A DNA stretch of 64,000 bases from Cohnella mopanensis (GCF_022352055.1 NZ_JAKRWM010000014.1:62001-126000), one strand, 5' to 3'; shown: positions 23,801-32,909, numbered from the stretch's first letter. The notes: generated by a model from the letters alone, not told the origin. Numbers and translations are program-made.

Positions 23801-25375
23801 ATGAGCGTAATTCGGTTGGAGAACGTCACTAAGAAGTATGAAGAGGCCATGATTTTTCGCGATATTTATTTTCGCTTGAGCCAAGGGGAACGTATCGGAC
23901 TGATCGGAAGGAACGGTGCAGGTAAGTCGACGGTATTCAGGCTGATTCTGGGGAAAGAGGAGCCTACGTCCGGCAAAGTGGAAATCGATCCTCAGGTGAA
24001 GGTAGGGTACTTCTCTCAATTCTCGGAAATGACCGGAAGCCTGTCCGTCCAGCAAGAGCTGGAGATGTGCTTCGAGCAGGTGGCTCTTATCGAACGGGAG
24101 CTGCAGGAAGTCGGGGAAAAGCTTGGGACGGTTACCGATAACGGCGAGATGGACGCGCTGCTCGCGAGGCAGGCGGAGCTATTCGAGCAAATGGAGCATT
24201 TGGATGGCTGGAACGTCTCCGTCGAGATTAACACGGTTCTTACGAAATTGGGATTCAACGAGAGGTCGCGCCATCAACCCGTCGATGAATTGTCCGGGGG
24301 CTGGAGAAACCGTGCCGCGCTCGCCAAGATGTTAATTCAGGTACCCGATGTCGTCTTGCTCGACGAGCCGACGAATTACTTGGACATCGAAGGGATTGCT
24401 TGGTTGGAGCAATGGTTGTACCGGTTCAAAGGCGCTATGATCCTGGTGTCGCATGATCGGCAATTTATCGACAAAGTCGTCACGCGTACGATCGAGATCG
24501 AGAATTATCATTTTCAGGAATACGAAGGGAATTACACCGACTACGTCCGCAAGAAGAAGATGCGCAAGAAGGAGCTGGACCGTCAGTTCGAGTGGGAGGA
24601 AGAGCTTCTACTGATGGAGTCTGAAGCGATCGACAATCGCGCGAGCCGGAAATCCGGTTCCAAGGATCGTCTCTCCCGCCAATTGGCGGATAACAAGAAG
24701 CGGATAGAGCCGCATCCCGTGAACGTTCTGATCACCGATATTTACGAGAGATTGCGTTTCCCGGACAAGCTGTGCGAAGTGAAGAAGATCGGGCAGGCGT
24801 ACGAAGATCGGACGATCTTCGAGAACATCAGCTTCGATATTCAGAAGGAAGATCGCCTAGTCATCGTCGGTCCCAACGGAAGCGGGAAATCTACGCTCAT
24901 TAAGGTGCTTACGGGTCAGGAGAAGCCTCAATCCGGCGAGGTCGTCTGGGAGAAAGGCGTCAGCTACGCCTATTTCAACCGGATGTGGGAAGAGCTGAAT
25001 CCTAAGGATACCGTTAGCCACGCGGTGAACACTTACGGATTGGGATTGGATGCCCCGCGGAAAAAGGTGAACAAATTCCTATCGATGCTGCAATTCTCGG
25101 AGATGGATCTAAGCAAGACGATTAGCAGCCTCTCCGGCGGACAGATGGCACGGGTTGCGCTGGCGAAATGCCTTCTCTCCGGTGCCGCAGTCATTATATT
25201 GGATGAGCCGACCAACCATCTGGACCTCACGAGCATTCAAGTCATGGAGCAAGCGTTGATCCATTTTCCGGGCGCCGTTGTTACGGTAAGCCATGATCGG
25301 TTCTTTATTGACAAAATAGGGACCAAAATACTGACGTTCGACCCCGTATCGGGAATAAGCGAGCAGAATCTGTAG
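23801..25375 (+). CDS. ABC-F family ATPase (ribosome-associated)
   Basis: 524 residues from ATG at 23801 (AAGGGTGAT upstream). Two ABC cassettes: Walker A GRNGAGKST and GPNGSGKST, signatures LSGGWRNRAALAK and LSGGQMARVALAK, Walker B VVLLDEPTNYLDI and VIILDEPTNHLDL. Between them a charged linker (YVRKKKMRKKELDRQFEWEE) is the P-site tRNA interaction motif region of ABC-F proteins. There are no membrane domains, so it acts on the ribosome rather than in transport. It may give antibiotic protection or serve in translation; the subgroup cannot be told. The short leader has no obvious attenuator. Confidence 0.9.
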   Translation: MSVIRLENVTKKYEEAMIFRDIYFRLSQGERIGLIGRNGAGKSTVFRLILGKEEPTSGKVEIDPQVKVGYFSQFSEMTGSLSVQQELEMCFEQVALIERELQEVGEKLGTVTDNGEMDALLARQAELFEQMEHLDGWNVSVEINTVLTKLGFNERSRHQPVDELSGGWRNRAALAKMLIQVPDVVLLDEPTNYLDIEGIAWLEQWLYRFKGAMILVSHDRQFIDKVVTRTIEIENYHFQEYEGNYTDYVRKKKMRKKELDRQFEWEEELLLMESEAIDNRASRKSGSKDRLSRQLADNKKRIEPHPVNVLITDIYERLRFPDKLCEVKKIGQAYEDRTIFENISFDIQKEDRLVIVGPNGSGKSTLIKVLTGQEKPQSGEVVWEKGVSYAYFNRMWEELNPKDTVSHAVNTYGLGLDAPRKKVNKFLSMLQFSEMDLSKTISSLSGGQMARVALAKCLLSGAAVIILDEPTNHLDLTSIQVMEQALIHFPGAVVTVSHDRFFIDKIGTKILTFDPVSGISEQNL

Positions 25376-25383
25376 AACAAAAA

Positions 25384-25422
25384 TGCCGGGCCGCCCTTAG
25401 GAAGGGCGTACCCGGCTTTTCT
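25384..25422. terminator. Terminator after ABC-F gene
   Basis: Nested stem GCCGGG...GCCCTT-AGG-AAGGGC...CCCGGC at 25384-25416, then TTTTC. It also serves the convergent ankyrin gene. Confidence 0.8.
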
Positions 25423-25436
25423 ATTAATCCTTTTTC

Positions 25437-26132
25437 TTATCGGGCACCAGCGTCCGCCAGCAAGCGTTCGATTTCCGCAAATCGTTGCCTTTTGGCATGT
25501 TCTAGCGGAGTTACTCCGTCGTTGTCGGCGATATTGACGTCCGCGCCGTGATCGATGAGCAATCGGACGATCTGCTGGTGTTTCGTTCCGCCGTTGCTTA
25601 AGATAACGGCTTCAAGCAAAGCCGTCCAGCCCAGATTGTTGATGTGGTTGACGTCCACGTCCGTTGTCGTGAGCAGCGTTCTTACGTTGTCTATATGGCC
25701 CTTCTCCGCGGCGGGAATGAGAGCGTTACCTCCATAACGATTGGTGAGCTTCGTGTCCGCCTTCGCCTCGATCAGCAGCTTTAAGATATCCAGAAGTCCT
25801 TCGGCCCCCGCATATAGGAACGGATTGTTTCTCTTATTGTCCTGCTTATTAATATCCGCTCCGGCTTCGATTAATAGACGAACCGCATCCGGTTTGTCGG
25901 CATAAGTCGCGGCCATAATAGCGGTTCTCCCCTGCGCATCTTGTGCGTTCAAGTCAGCCCCTTCTTCAACCAGCTTCCGGAGATTTACTGTGTCTCCTCG
26001 TTCGGCGGCTGCAATCAGTGGATTGTTCATGACGTTCACGTCCTTCTCTGTGGGATTCGTTTCCTGGAGCGGAGCCGAACATCCCGTAAATAAGAGAACG
26101 GCAGCCAAAAGCGCTGAATTCCATTTTTTCAT
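25437..26132 (-). CDS. Ankyrin-repeat lipoprotein
   Basis: 231 residues from ATG at 26132 (GGGAGCC upstream). The signal ALLAAVLLFTGC ends in a lipobox (FTGC), so it should be lipid-anchored outside the membrane. Five to six ankyrin repeats follow from about residue 35: NPLIAAAERGDTVNLRKLVE, GADLNAQDAQGRTAIMAATY, GADINKQDNKRNNPFLYAGA, GGNALIPAAEKGHIDNVRTL and GADVNIADNDGVTPLEHAKR. Ankyrin arrays bind proteins; the partner is unknown. Confidence 0.9.
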   Translation of the reverse strand: MKKWNSALLAAVLLFTGCSAPLQETNPTEKDVNVMNNPLIAAAERGDTVNLRKLVEEGADLNAQDAQGRTAIMAATYADKPDAVRLLIEAGADINKQDNKRNNPFLYAGAEGLLDILKLLIEAKADTKLTNRYGGNALIPAAEKGHIDNVRTLLTTTDVDVNHINNLGWTALLEAVILSNGGTKHQQIVRLLIDHGADVNIADNDGVTPLEHAKRQRFAEIERLLADAGAR

Positions 26133-26259
26133 AGATGCGGCTCCCTTCACAATGCTTTTCTCTATTATATAAGGTAATTGTTAAAGCCGAAGAAACGAAT
26201 TCTTAAATCTATCTTAATCATCCGATCGAACAGGTAGGCCGCCGCCGGGCACGAAAAGT

Positions 26260-26288
26260 TTGACAAAGGCGTCTGCCGGGATGTAAAC
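26260..26288 (+). promoter_or_regulatory. Probable promoter of YdjO-like gene
   Basis: TTGACA at 26260-26265 with a weak GTAAAC -10 after 17 bases. About 70 bases of leader follow before the GTG start at 26361. Confidence 0.4.
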
Positions 26289-26360
26289 TTGCAAATCTGG
26301 ACTTCGGAATTAAAGCGATGAGTTCCGGGTACTCTAGTTTCGTTTGAGGTGGCAGAATAA

Positions 26361-26579
26361 GTGGAAACGACTAAACCTGATCTTTCGGCGGTGCCGATCT
26401 GGAGATGCGTAAACAAGGAATGTAAGGCTTGGGTGCGGGAGGAGCTGGCTACTTCAGGTTCGCCTGAATGTCCTATATGCAAAGGGAACATGATTCGAGG
26501 CATTAAGCATTTGCCGAAGCTTATCAAGAAACATAAAGCCGAACCTAGGAAAAAAGAGGCCGATCAGTGGCTTCGATAA
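26361..26579 (+). CDS. YdjO-like cold-inducible small Cys-rich protein
   Basis: 72 residues from GTG at 26361 with GAGGTGG upstream. It has two Cys pairs (IWRCVNKECKAW and SPECPICKGNMIRG), a small zinc-ribbon-like arrangement, and a basic tail (LPKLIKKHKAEPRKK). This matches the YdjO family, described as cold-induced in Bacillus. Its own terminator follows at 26594. Confidence 0.72.
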   Translation: METTKPDLSAVPIWRCVNKECKAWVREELATSGSPECPICKGNMIRGIKHLPKLIKKHKAEPRKKEADQWLR

Positions 26580-26593
26580 GAAGTGAATGGAAG

Positions 26594-26625
26594 ATGGCCA
26601 TCTTAGGATGGCCATTTTATTTTTG
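26594..26625 (+). terminator. Terminator of YdjO-like gene
   Basis: ATGGCCATC-TTAG-GATGGCCAT (26594-26615) then TTTATTTTT. Confidence 0.85.
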
Positions 26626-26716
26626 CCGAAATTCCAGAAAGTGTAGACATTCACCCAAGTCTCCTACGCTGAGTATCTTATTGTGGATAGCACTCTATTG
26701 AAGCGGGGGAATCGGT

Positions 26717-27499
26717 GTGGGGTACTATGTAACGGTAGAACAGGGTGTAAAAGTATTCGTAGAGGATGTTAACCCGAAGGGGAATAAGACAATCCTATTT
26801 ATACATGGTTGGCCGTTAAGCCATAAGCAGTTCGAATATCAGTTTAATGTGCTTCCGGCGATGGGATATCGATGTATAGGCATGGACTGGAGAGGGTTCG
26901 GCAATTCGGATAAGCCGTTCAGCGGTTACAGCTTCGACAGATTGGCGGATGATGTCAAAGCCGTTGTAGCGGCCTTACAGTTAAAGGATTTCACGCTTGC
27001 GGGGCACTCCACCGGCGGGGCAATATCGATTCGGTACATGGCAAGACACCATGGCTATGGAGTATCCAAGCTTGTCCTTATCGACGCAGTTTCTTCGTCT
27101 AGCGTTCCTGCGGATGTCACGAATAACTTTATTGCGGGAACGCTCAATGATCGGCCTAAAATGCTGCAGGGAGTAACGGATCTCTTCTTCTTTCAGTATA
27201 TTACGGGACCGTTCTCGGACTGGTTTTTTCAGATGGGGTTACAAGCGGCCGGCTGGGCGACCGCGGCGATCATGGTTACTTTAAGAGACGAGAGCGTGCG
27301 TGGCGATCTTGGCAAAATAACGGTACCTACGCTCCTTGTTCACGGCATCCATGATCAGATCGTTCCGTTCCCTCAAGCGCAGGAAGCCAATAAGCTAATA
27401 AAAAATTCGCTGCTTGTTCCTTTTCAGTATAGCGGCCATGGCTCTTTCTGGGAGGAACGCGACAAGTTTAATCAGCTACTGGTGCAGTTTACGAGCTGA
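26717..27499 (+). CDS. Alpha/beta hydrolase (esterase/haloperoxidase-like)
   Basis: 260 residues, GTG start. The fold shows the oxyanion segment LFIHGWPLSHKQFEYQF, the DWRGFGNSDKP loop, nucleophile elbow GHSTGG (Ser near residue 97), acid Asp in VHGIHDQIVP and His in YSGHGSFWEE. The pattern fits the non-haem haloperoxidase/AB-hydrolase group. No signal peptide. It converges with the membrane-protein gene at 27503 with only 3 bp between stops. Confidence 0.88.
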   Translation: MGYYVTVEQGVKVFVEDVNPKGNKTILFIHGWPLSHKQFEYQFNVLPAMGYRCIGMDWRGFGNSDKPFSGYSFDRLADDVKAVVAALQLKDFTLAGHSTGGAISIRYMARHHGYGVSKLVLIDAVSSSSVPADVTNNFIAGTLNDRPKMLQGVTDLFFFQYITGPFSDWFFQMGLQAAGWATAAIMVTLRDESVRGDLGKITVPTLLVHGIHDQIVPFPQAQEANKLIKNSLLVPFQYSGHGSFWEERDKFNQLLVQFTS

Positions 27500-27502
27500 T
27501 CG

Positions 27503-28483
27503 TTAAAATTCGAGGACTTTCTTGTTGGCGAACGACGGCTGATGGGAAGCTTCGGTAGCCGATGCCGTAGATTTCATCCGCAAGTCTATAGACCGGATCA
27601 CCGGAATGCTGTCGCGTTTAACGCGCGAATAACCTTCCGGTCGGAAGCGCGGCGGCAGTGCCGAATCCGGGTTATCTGCTTGTCCGAGCCCTCTCTTATC
27701 CAGTAACCCTAGCAGTTGGCTAACGAATATTTCTAGGGAATACTGAAGGTTTCGATTATCCAACGTGAATCGGAGGATAGGTCCATTCGATAACCCAACC
27801 GATAGGATCAGTCCTAGTCCTTGCTTGCCGTGAGTTAGAATTCCTAGACGGTCGATATCTCCCAGAAGGATTTCGATTCGTTCGCCTTCATTCGGATTTA
27901 GCATGCGCACGACGATCAAACGGTCGGACATCAAAAGAAGAACTTTGTCCCCATCGTTCACGGCTGCCCAACTCGAAAATCCTTTGTATGCGTACACTAC
28001 CGCGTCGGTTGAACGAATAATTCCAAGATCCTCTAATTCGAATAAGAATATATTGTCCACGGGAACTTGAGATTGTTGCCCACGCGGTTTAACGAACAAT
28101 TGAATTACAACGATCAGGAATAGGAGAGTGACGAGCGGACTGTTCCTTTTACTCCCGTGATTATCAGGAGGCCATATTAAAACCCAGACAAAAGTAAGAA
28201 AGAGAATGATTTGTATGACGGTTAAGGCGTTGATTTTCTTAAGGTAGGCGGATCGATAGTACCAGAAGCCTTTACCGGGACGGAAGGGCCGCAAGGCAAT
28301 GAATTGGAGTCGCATGACGATGAGCGCGGCAATACAATAAGCCATCGAGAAACTCAACAAAACAATCATTTGCCAGTTGCTATTACCTATGGCTACAAAC
28401 ATTGCGAATCCGCAAATGAGTATGCCAACCCAGATAATCAATATTTTATGCCAATGCTTCAATGTAATCGGGTCTGGCATCAT
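27503..28483 (-). CDS. Membrane protein of unknown function
   Basis: 326 residues from ATG at 28483 (GAAGGAG upstream). Four hydrophobic segments occupy residues about 12-145: ILIIWVGILICGFAMFVAI, MIVLLSFSMAYCIAALIVM, VIQIILFLTFVWVLIW and LVTLLFLIVVIQLFV. The rest is soluble, with a beta-rich part (VVYAYKGFSSWAAVNDGDKV, DRLIVVRMLNPNEGERIEIL) like a PH-type domain, and a disordered basic tail. I recognise no family. Confidence 0.7.
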   Translation of the reverse strand: MMPDPITLKHWHKILIIWVGILICGFAMFVAIGNSNWQMIVLLSFSMAYCIAALIVMRLQFIALRPFRPGKGFWYYRSAYLKKINALTVIQIILFLTFVWVLIWPPDNHGSKRNSPLVTLLFLIVVIQLFVKPRGQQSQVPVDNIFLFELEDLGIIRSTDAVVYAYKGFSSWAAVNDGDKVLLLMSDRLIVVRMLNPNEGERIEILLGDIDRLGILTHGKQGLGLILSVGLSNGPILRFTLDNRNLQYSLEIFVSQLLGLLDKRGLGQADNPDSALPPRFRPEGYSRVKRDSIPVIRSIDLRMKSTASATEASHQPSFANKKVLEF

Positions 28484-28579
28484 AGACGCTCCTTCAGTGG
28501 ACAACATTATATTAAGTAATATTTACCATATTAAGGTTTGCATGTTGAAAGTATAACAAAACTTAATAGTCGCGGAATA

Positions 28580-28596
28580 CACTTTTTTGGCCTTCG
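28580..28596 (-). repeat. Inverted partial copy of the 51-bp repeat
   Basis: CACTTTTTTGGCCTTCG is the exact reverse complement of 17 bases of the array unit (CGAAGGCCAAAAAAGTG). It lies 42 bp left of the array in the opposite orientation. Confidence 0.8.
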
Positions 28597-28638
28597 CATG
28601 CCATGTGCGAATAGAATCGTGCGATCAAGGCACTAAAA

Positions 28639-29456
28639 GTGCCTTGACCGAGCCACGACCGCCGCGAATGGAGCACGGAGGCCAAAAAAGTGCCTTGGCC
28701 GAGCCATGACCGCCGCGAATGGAGCACGAAGGCCAAAAAAGTGCCTTGACCGAGCCACGACCGCCGCGAATGGAGCAAGAAGGCCAAAAAAGTGCCTTGA
28801 CCGAGCCGCTACCGCCGCGAATGGAACACGAAGGCCAAAACAGTGCCTTGGCCGAGCCACGACCGCCGCGAATGGAGCACGGAGGCCAAAAAAGTGCCTT
28901 GGCCGAGCCACGACCGCCGCGAATGGAGCAAGAAGGCCAAAAAAGTGCCTTGACCGAGCCGCAACCGCCGCGAATGGAACACGAAGGCCAAAAAAGTGCC
29001 TTGGCCGAGCCACAACCTCCGCGCATGGAGCAAGAAGGCCAAAAAAGTGCCTTGGCCGAGCCACAACCGCCGCGAATGGAGCATGAAGGCCAAAAAAGTG
29101 CCTTGGCCGAGCCACGACCGCCGCGAATGGAGCAAGAAGGCCAAAAAAGTGCCTTGATTGAGCCACGACCGCAGCGAATGGAGCACGAAGGCCAAAAAAG
29201 TGCCTTGGCCGAGCCACACGACCGCCGCGAATGGAGCAAGAAGGCCAAAAAAGTGCCTTGGCCGAGCCACGACCGCCGCGAATGGAGCACGGAGGCCAAA
29301 AAAGTGCCATGATTGAGCCACGACCGCAGCGAATGGAGCACGAAGGCCAAAAAAGTGCCATGATTGAGCCACGACCGCAGCGAATGGAGCACGAAGGCCA
29401 AAAAAGTGCCTTGGCCGAGCCACGACCGCCGCGAATGGAGCACGAAGGCCAAAAAA
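28639..29456. repeat. Minisatellite, 16 tandem 51-bp units, open in all six frames
   Basis: The landmark GTGCC recurs at 28639, 28690, 28741, 28792, 28843, 28894, 28945, 28996, 29047, 29098, 29149, 29200, then 29253, 29304, 29355, 29406 and 29457. All steps are 51 bp except one of 53, caused by an extra 2 bp (CACACG for CACG). Units differ at a few positions: TTGACC/TTGGCC/TTGATT, GCCACGACC/GCCGCAACC, GAGCACGG/GAGCAAGA. The unit has no stop codon in any of six frames, so long open frames on both strands are artefacts or an odd coding repeat. There is no ribosome site. Most likely a non-coding, slippage-prone array. Confidence 0.92.
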
Positions 29457-29618
29457 GTGCCCTCGTTCCCCCTTCAAGAGCTGGAAAGAGAAAACGGTGC
29501 AAGGTGTGAACCTCTACTGTACCGGATGAAAAGAACTCCTTGGCAGCCGTGACGTTGAACCCTGGACATCGCGCTCCTTAGGGAGGGTTTGGAAAGAGAA
29601 CATAATCATGAAAGCTAC
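29457..29618. other. Gap between minisatellite and MFS gene
   Basis: About 160 bases with nothing recognised apart from the degenerate start of a 17th repeat unit at 29457. Confidence 0.4.
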
Positions 29619-29653
29619 AAAGTCCCCGCCTTGTAATCAAGGACGGGGACTTT
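29619..29653. terminator. Terminator of MFS gene
   Basis: Arms AAAGTCCCCG (29619-29628) and CGGGGACTTT (29644-29653) with an inner CTT/AAG pair. Transcripts reading leftwards from the MFS gene would end here, before the minisatellite. Confidence 0.8.
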
Positions 29654-29657
29654 AAGG

Positions 29658-31163
29658 TTAGCCCATATGAAGACCTTCGAGCGCTTGATCCGTTGCTGGA
29701 GCTTGCGCGCCTTGATCGGCCGATGGTTTCTTCCCTCGCCGCAGCAACACTCCCAGCAGGATGCCGCACAAGGCGACGATCAACATGACCCGGAACGTAT
29801 AATCGAAAGCTTTCGGCGCGAGTGCGATCATCGCTTGCACGTTGTCGGGGGCGACGCCTTCGGCGGTGGTAATGGTTTTCAGGCGGGAGGTCAGAATGGT
29901 TACGACCCCGGCGACCGACAGCGAGCTGATGACTTGCTGCATGGCATTGGTCAGGGAGGTGACCCGGCTGACCAACTCGCGCGGTGCTTTGTTGATCAGA
30001 TGCGAGTTCAAAGGCATCATCATGAGTCCCATCCCGCCGCCGGCCATAATAAGCGGAAGCAGCAGATCCGAGCGCGTCGTCGCCATGTCCATCTGGGCGT
30101 ATTGGTAGATTGCCCCGGATACGAGTCCAAGTCCGATTACGACCAGCCAGCGCACCCCGATCCGGTCGAACAGGTAACCCCCGATCGGCATCATGAATGC
30201 CGACGCCAGCGCCTGCGGGAATAGCGTAAGACCGGTGTCGAAAGCCCCGAAGCCTCTGGCCTGCTGCAGGAATTGAGGCAAGAGGAAAATCGCGCCGAAC
30301 AGGGAGAACTGAACGACCCATTGTGCCACGATGGCTAACGAGAAGTCTCTCGAACGGAAAACGCGGAGCTCTAGAAGCGGAATCTTCGCGCGTAGTTCGA
30401 TGACAATGAACGCGATCAGGGCGATTATGCCGATAGTAAGGCCCGATATCGTTTGAACGGAAGTCCAATCGTGAGCCCCGGAACTTACGCCGTACGACAG
30501 CGAGGCGAACGCGATCGGTCCCGTAATCATCCCCGGCAAGTCGAAGCCGGCCACCTTCTGCCGGCCGATCTTCGGCAATTTCCAGAGGCCGAACAGAACG
30601 CTGAGAATGCCGACGGGTATGTTGATCAGGAAAATCCACCGCCAGGAGTGATATTCTACGAGCCATCCGGATACGAGCGATCCGACCGAGGGAGCGAGCA
30701 AAATCGGGATGCCGAGCATTCCCATGACGATGCCAATCTTATTCGGAGGGGTAAGCCTATATACGTAAGCCATCGATACCGGCATGACGAATCCGCCGCC
30801 AAGCCCTTGGATAATCCGAAATACGATCAGCCATTCCGCGCTGTTCGGGGTAGCGCACAGCAGCGAGCCGAGCGTGAACAAGACGACGGAGGTGATGAAT
30901 ACGTTTTTCGCGCCGAACCGATCCGACAACCAACCGGCCAGCGGAATTACGGCGGCGGTCGCCAGCATGTATCCGGTGACGACCCATTCCAAGGTAGGGA
31001 GATTAGTATGGAATTCCCCCACCAACTTGGACAAGGCGACATTCATGGCGGTCGTATCGAGAATGACCATGAAACAGCCCAGAATTAGGGCAAACAAAGG
31101 GATGAGGATACTGATCATCCGAAATTCCGACGGGGAACCGCCGGTTGTACTGACTTGCTCCAT
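29658..31163 (-). CDS. MFS transporter, DHA2 (EmrB/QacA) family, 14 membrane segments
   Basis: 501 residues from ATG at 31163 (AAGGAGTGG upstream; an ATG at 31205 lacks a good site). Conserved features are the first-helix ILDTTAMNVAL motif, motif A GWLSDRFGAKNVF, motif C-like GIPILLAPSVGSLVSGWLVE, and WRWIFLINIPVGI after helix 6. About 14 hydrophobic segments fit DHA2 drug/proton antiporters. It is divergent from a TetR gene with two palindromic operators between, the usual drug-inducible exporter arrangement. Confidence 0.93.
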   Translation of the reverse strand: MEQVSTTGGSPSEFRMISILIPLFALILGCFMVILDTTAMNVALSKLVGEFHTNLPTLEWVVTGYMLATAAVIPLAGWLSDRFGAKNVFITSVVLFTLGSLLCATPNSAEWLIVFRIIQGLGGGFVMPVSMAYVYRLTPPNKIGIVMGMLGIPILLAPSVGSLVSGWLVEYHSWRWIFLINIPVGILSVLFGLWKLPKIGRQKVAGFDLPGMITGPIAFASLSYGVSSGAHDWTSVQTISGLTIGIIALIAFIVIELRAKIPLLELRVFRSRDFSLAIVAQWVVQFSLFGAIFLLPQFLQQARGFGAFDTGLTLFPQALASAFMMPIGGYLFDRIGVRWLVVIGLGLVSGAIYQYAQMDMATTRSDLLLPLIMAGGGMGLMMMPLNSHLINKAPRELVSRVTSLTNAMQQVISSLSVAGVVTILTSRLKTITTAEGVAPDNVQAMIALAPKAFDYTFRVMLIVALCGILLGVLLRRGKKPSADQGAQAPATDQALEGLHMG

Positions 31164-31267
31164 CTCTTCCACTCCTTCCACGTCGACTCCCGAATGCGCA
31201 GCCATCTTTGTTTATTTTCTTCCAGGAAGGGACGCATCGACGATCGATTGTGTGTTATATTTAGGGT

Positions 31268-31310
31268 GCGGACAATTGTCCGCCACTAAAATATAACGGA
31301 CAATTGTCCG
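31268..31310. promoter_or_regulatory. Twin TetR operators
   Basis: Two perfect palindromes, GCGGACAATTGTCCGC (31268-31283) and CGGACAATTGTCCG (31297-31310), 28 bp centre to centre. They lie between the divergent MFS and TetR genes. Confidence 0.88.
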
Positions 31311-31356
31311 CGCAGTCAACAAAAAATGGAATTTTTTCCGCGAAAGGAGACTTGAC

Positions 31357-31971
31357 GTGGAATTTACAGATAAAACCGATAGAAAAACGAACTCCGGCAC
31401 GGAGTATCACCGCCGCATTCTCGAGGCGGCCGCTAGATTGCTGGAACGGAACGGCATCGATTCGGTCAACATGTATCAAATCGCGCAAGAAGCCGGGATC
31501 GGGCAAGGGACGCTATATAGGCGATACGAGCATCCGGGGGAGATCTATTCCGACCTTCTCAGGACAAGCTTGGAGCAATTCATAGATAAGCTGGAGGCGC
31601 AGCGCGGTTTGGAAAACTCGTCCGTCTCTGCCCTCGATCATCTTCGCGACGCGGTTGCCCAAATGGTCGATTACATTGACGATCATGTCGATCTGCTGGC
31701 CTCCATCAACTGTATGTATGCGGGGAAGAAGAACTTCATGCCCTATAAACGCCCAGTCATGGGCAGGCTGCGCGACCTGGTCGCCGCTTATCTGAATCTC
31801 GCCGCGGATCAAGGGGAAACCCGGATGATCGACGTCACGCTGACGACCAGCTTTTTATTGTCCGCGCTCGCTCCCGAACAATATATGTACCATCGCGACA
31901 CGCTTGGCTATACCAAGGAGCAATATTTGGCCGAGTTTATTCGTTTGTTCATAGACGGTACGCGCAAATAG
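31357..31971 (+). CDS. TetR/AcrR family repressor of the MFS exporter
   Basis: 204 residues, GTG start at 31357 with AAAGGAGA upstream. Residues about 15-65 are the TetR helix-turn-helix (HRRILEAAARLLERNGIDSV, then MYQIAQEAGIGQGTLYRRYE). The C-terminal domain is the usual helical ligand pocket (DHLRDAVAQMVDYIDDHVDL). It probably binds the twin palindromes at 31268-31310 and controls both itself and the exporter. Confidence 0.92.
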   Translation: MEFTDKTDRKTNSGTEYHRRILEAAARLLERNGIDSVNMYQIAQEAGIGQGTLYRRYEHPGEIYSDLLRTSLEQFIDKLEAQRGLENSSVSALDHLRDAVAQMVDYIDDHVDLLASINCMYAGKKNFMPYKRPVMGRLRDLVAAYLNLAADQGETRMIDVTLTTSFLLSALAPEQYMYHRDTLGYTKEQYLAEFIRLFIDGTRK

Positions 31972-32000
31972 CAGGAACGGCAGGCCGGGCTCGGTCACGG

Positions 32001-32834
32001 TTAGCGCATCAACTGCTCCAGCTTCGATCTCGTAGACGTACCCGGGGCGGGCGTGTAGATGCTACATCTTAAATCCGCATCTCCATGAACTTGCAACGAC
32101 GTGAGCTGAAATAGCATCTTTCTTGCTTTGGCATGCCGGAATTCAGGCAGCACCTCGGGCGCAGAGCTCACCTTGCTCTGCTCCCATAACCGATTGAAAT
32201 CAGGGTGGGTTGCTTTCATTTCCTCTACGAACTCCTCGTACCATTCGTCCTCGACATATTGCCCGTAATACGCCCGGAAGATAGCCAGAAATCCGCTAGC
32301 GAATTGCTCCCAATTCACGGCTAGTCGTTGCAATTCTTTTCTCGTAAATAACAGACGTATCATGTTTCGCTCCTCCGGAGGAATAAGCTCGAAGTCCAGG
32401 AACACATGGGCAGCCGCTTCGTTCCAGCCGACGATATGGCATTTGCGATCGGAAATAATCGTAGGGCAGTATGTTAATTCTTGAAGAATGATTCTTAGAG
32501 ACGGGTTAATTTGAGGAAGCTCTTCCCGATGGATGCCTGCGCCTGAGGTGGTCTCCAAGGCTAGGGAAAACAAGTATTTACGCTCATCTACGGTCAGTTG
32601 CAGCGCCTTGGCCACGTTATCCAAGACGGAGGACGATGCCTTGATATCCCTGCCTTGCTCCAACCAGGTGTACCAGGTATGGCTAACACCGGCTAGCTGC
32701 GCGACTTCCTCTCTTCTCAGCCCGGGCGTCCTTCTTCGGCTACCTTCCGGGAGACCGACCGACTGGGGGGTGAGCTTGGCCCGCTGAGCTTTTAAGAATT
32801 GGGACAATGCTTGAAGCCTTGTTTGTGAATTCAT
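32001..32834 (-). CDS. XRE-family regulator with MmyB-like ligand-binding domain
   Basis: 277 residues. Residues about 8-80 are an XRE helix-turn-helix preceded by the family motif RRRTPGLRREEVAQLAGVS, then TWYTWLEQGRDIKAS. Residues about 105-270 resemble the MmyB-like PAS-type domain (CHIVGWNEAAAHVFLDFELI; ERNMIRLLFTRKELQRL), which in relatives binds a lipid or fatty acid. It is divergent from a FabF-like synthase gene, so a fatty-acyl signal is plausible. Confidence 0.9.
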   Translation of the reverse strand: MNSQTRLQALSQFLKAQRAKLTPQSVGLPEGSRRRTPGLRREEVAQLAGVSHTWYTWLEQGRDIKASSSVLDNVAKALQLTVDERKYLFSLALETTSGAGIHREELPQINPSLRIILQELTYCPTIISDRKCHIVGWNEAAAHVFLDFELIPPEERNMIRLLFTRKELQRLAVNWEQFASGFLAIFRAYYGQYVEDEWYEEFVEEMKATHPDFNRLWEQSKVSSAPEVLPEFRHAKARKMLFQLTSLQVHGDADLRCSIYTPAPGTSTRSKLEQLMR

Positions 32835-32875
32835 AGTTAACCGTCCCTTTCAAGGGAATATCGTATTACTATTTA

Positions 32876-32909
32876 TAATAGGATAATCCACAACTTGTAA
32901 TAGGATAAT
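32876..32909. promoter_or_regulatory. Direct repeat TAATAGGATAAT, 22-bp spacing
   Basis: TAATAGGATAAT occurs at 32876-32887 and 32898-32909, two helical turns apart, between the divergent XRE and FabF-like genes. This suits side-by-side binding of the XRE regulator. Confidence 0.6.

Noticed and set aside
28639..29456. CRISPR array
   Set aside because: Units are contiguous with no unique spacers and no cas genes nearby.
28563..29552. Overlapping open frames of up to 289 residues on both strands
   Set aside because: All are products of a stop-free 51-bp tandem repeat; the 2-bp insertion breaks each frame pattern and no ribosome site exists.
29578..30666. 362-residue Arg/His-rich frame inside the MFS gene
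   Set aside because: Same-strand out-of-frame shadow of a clear 14-span transporter.
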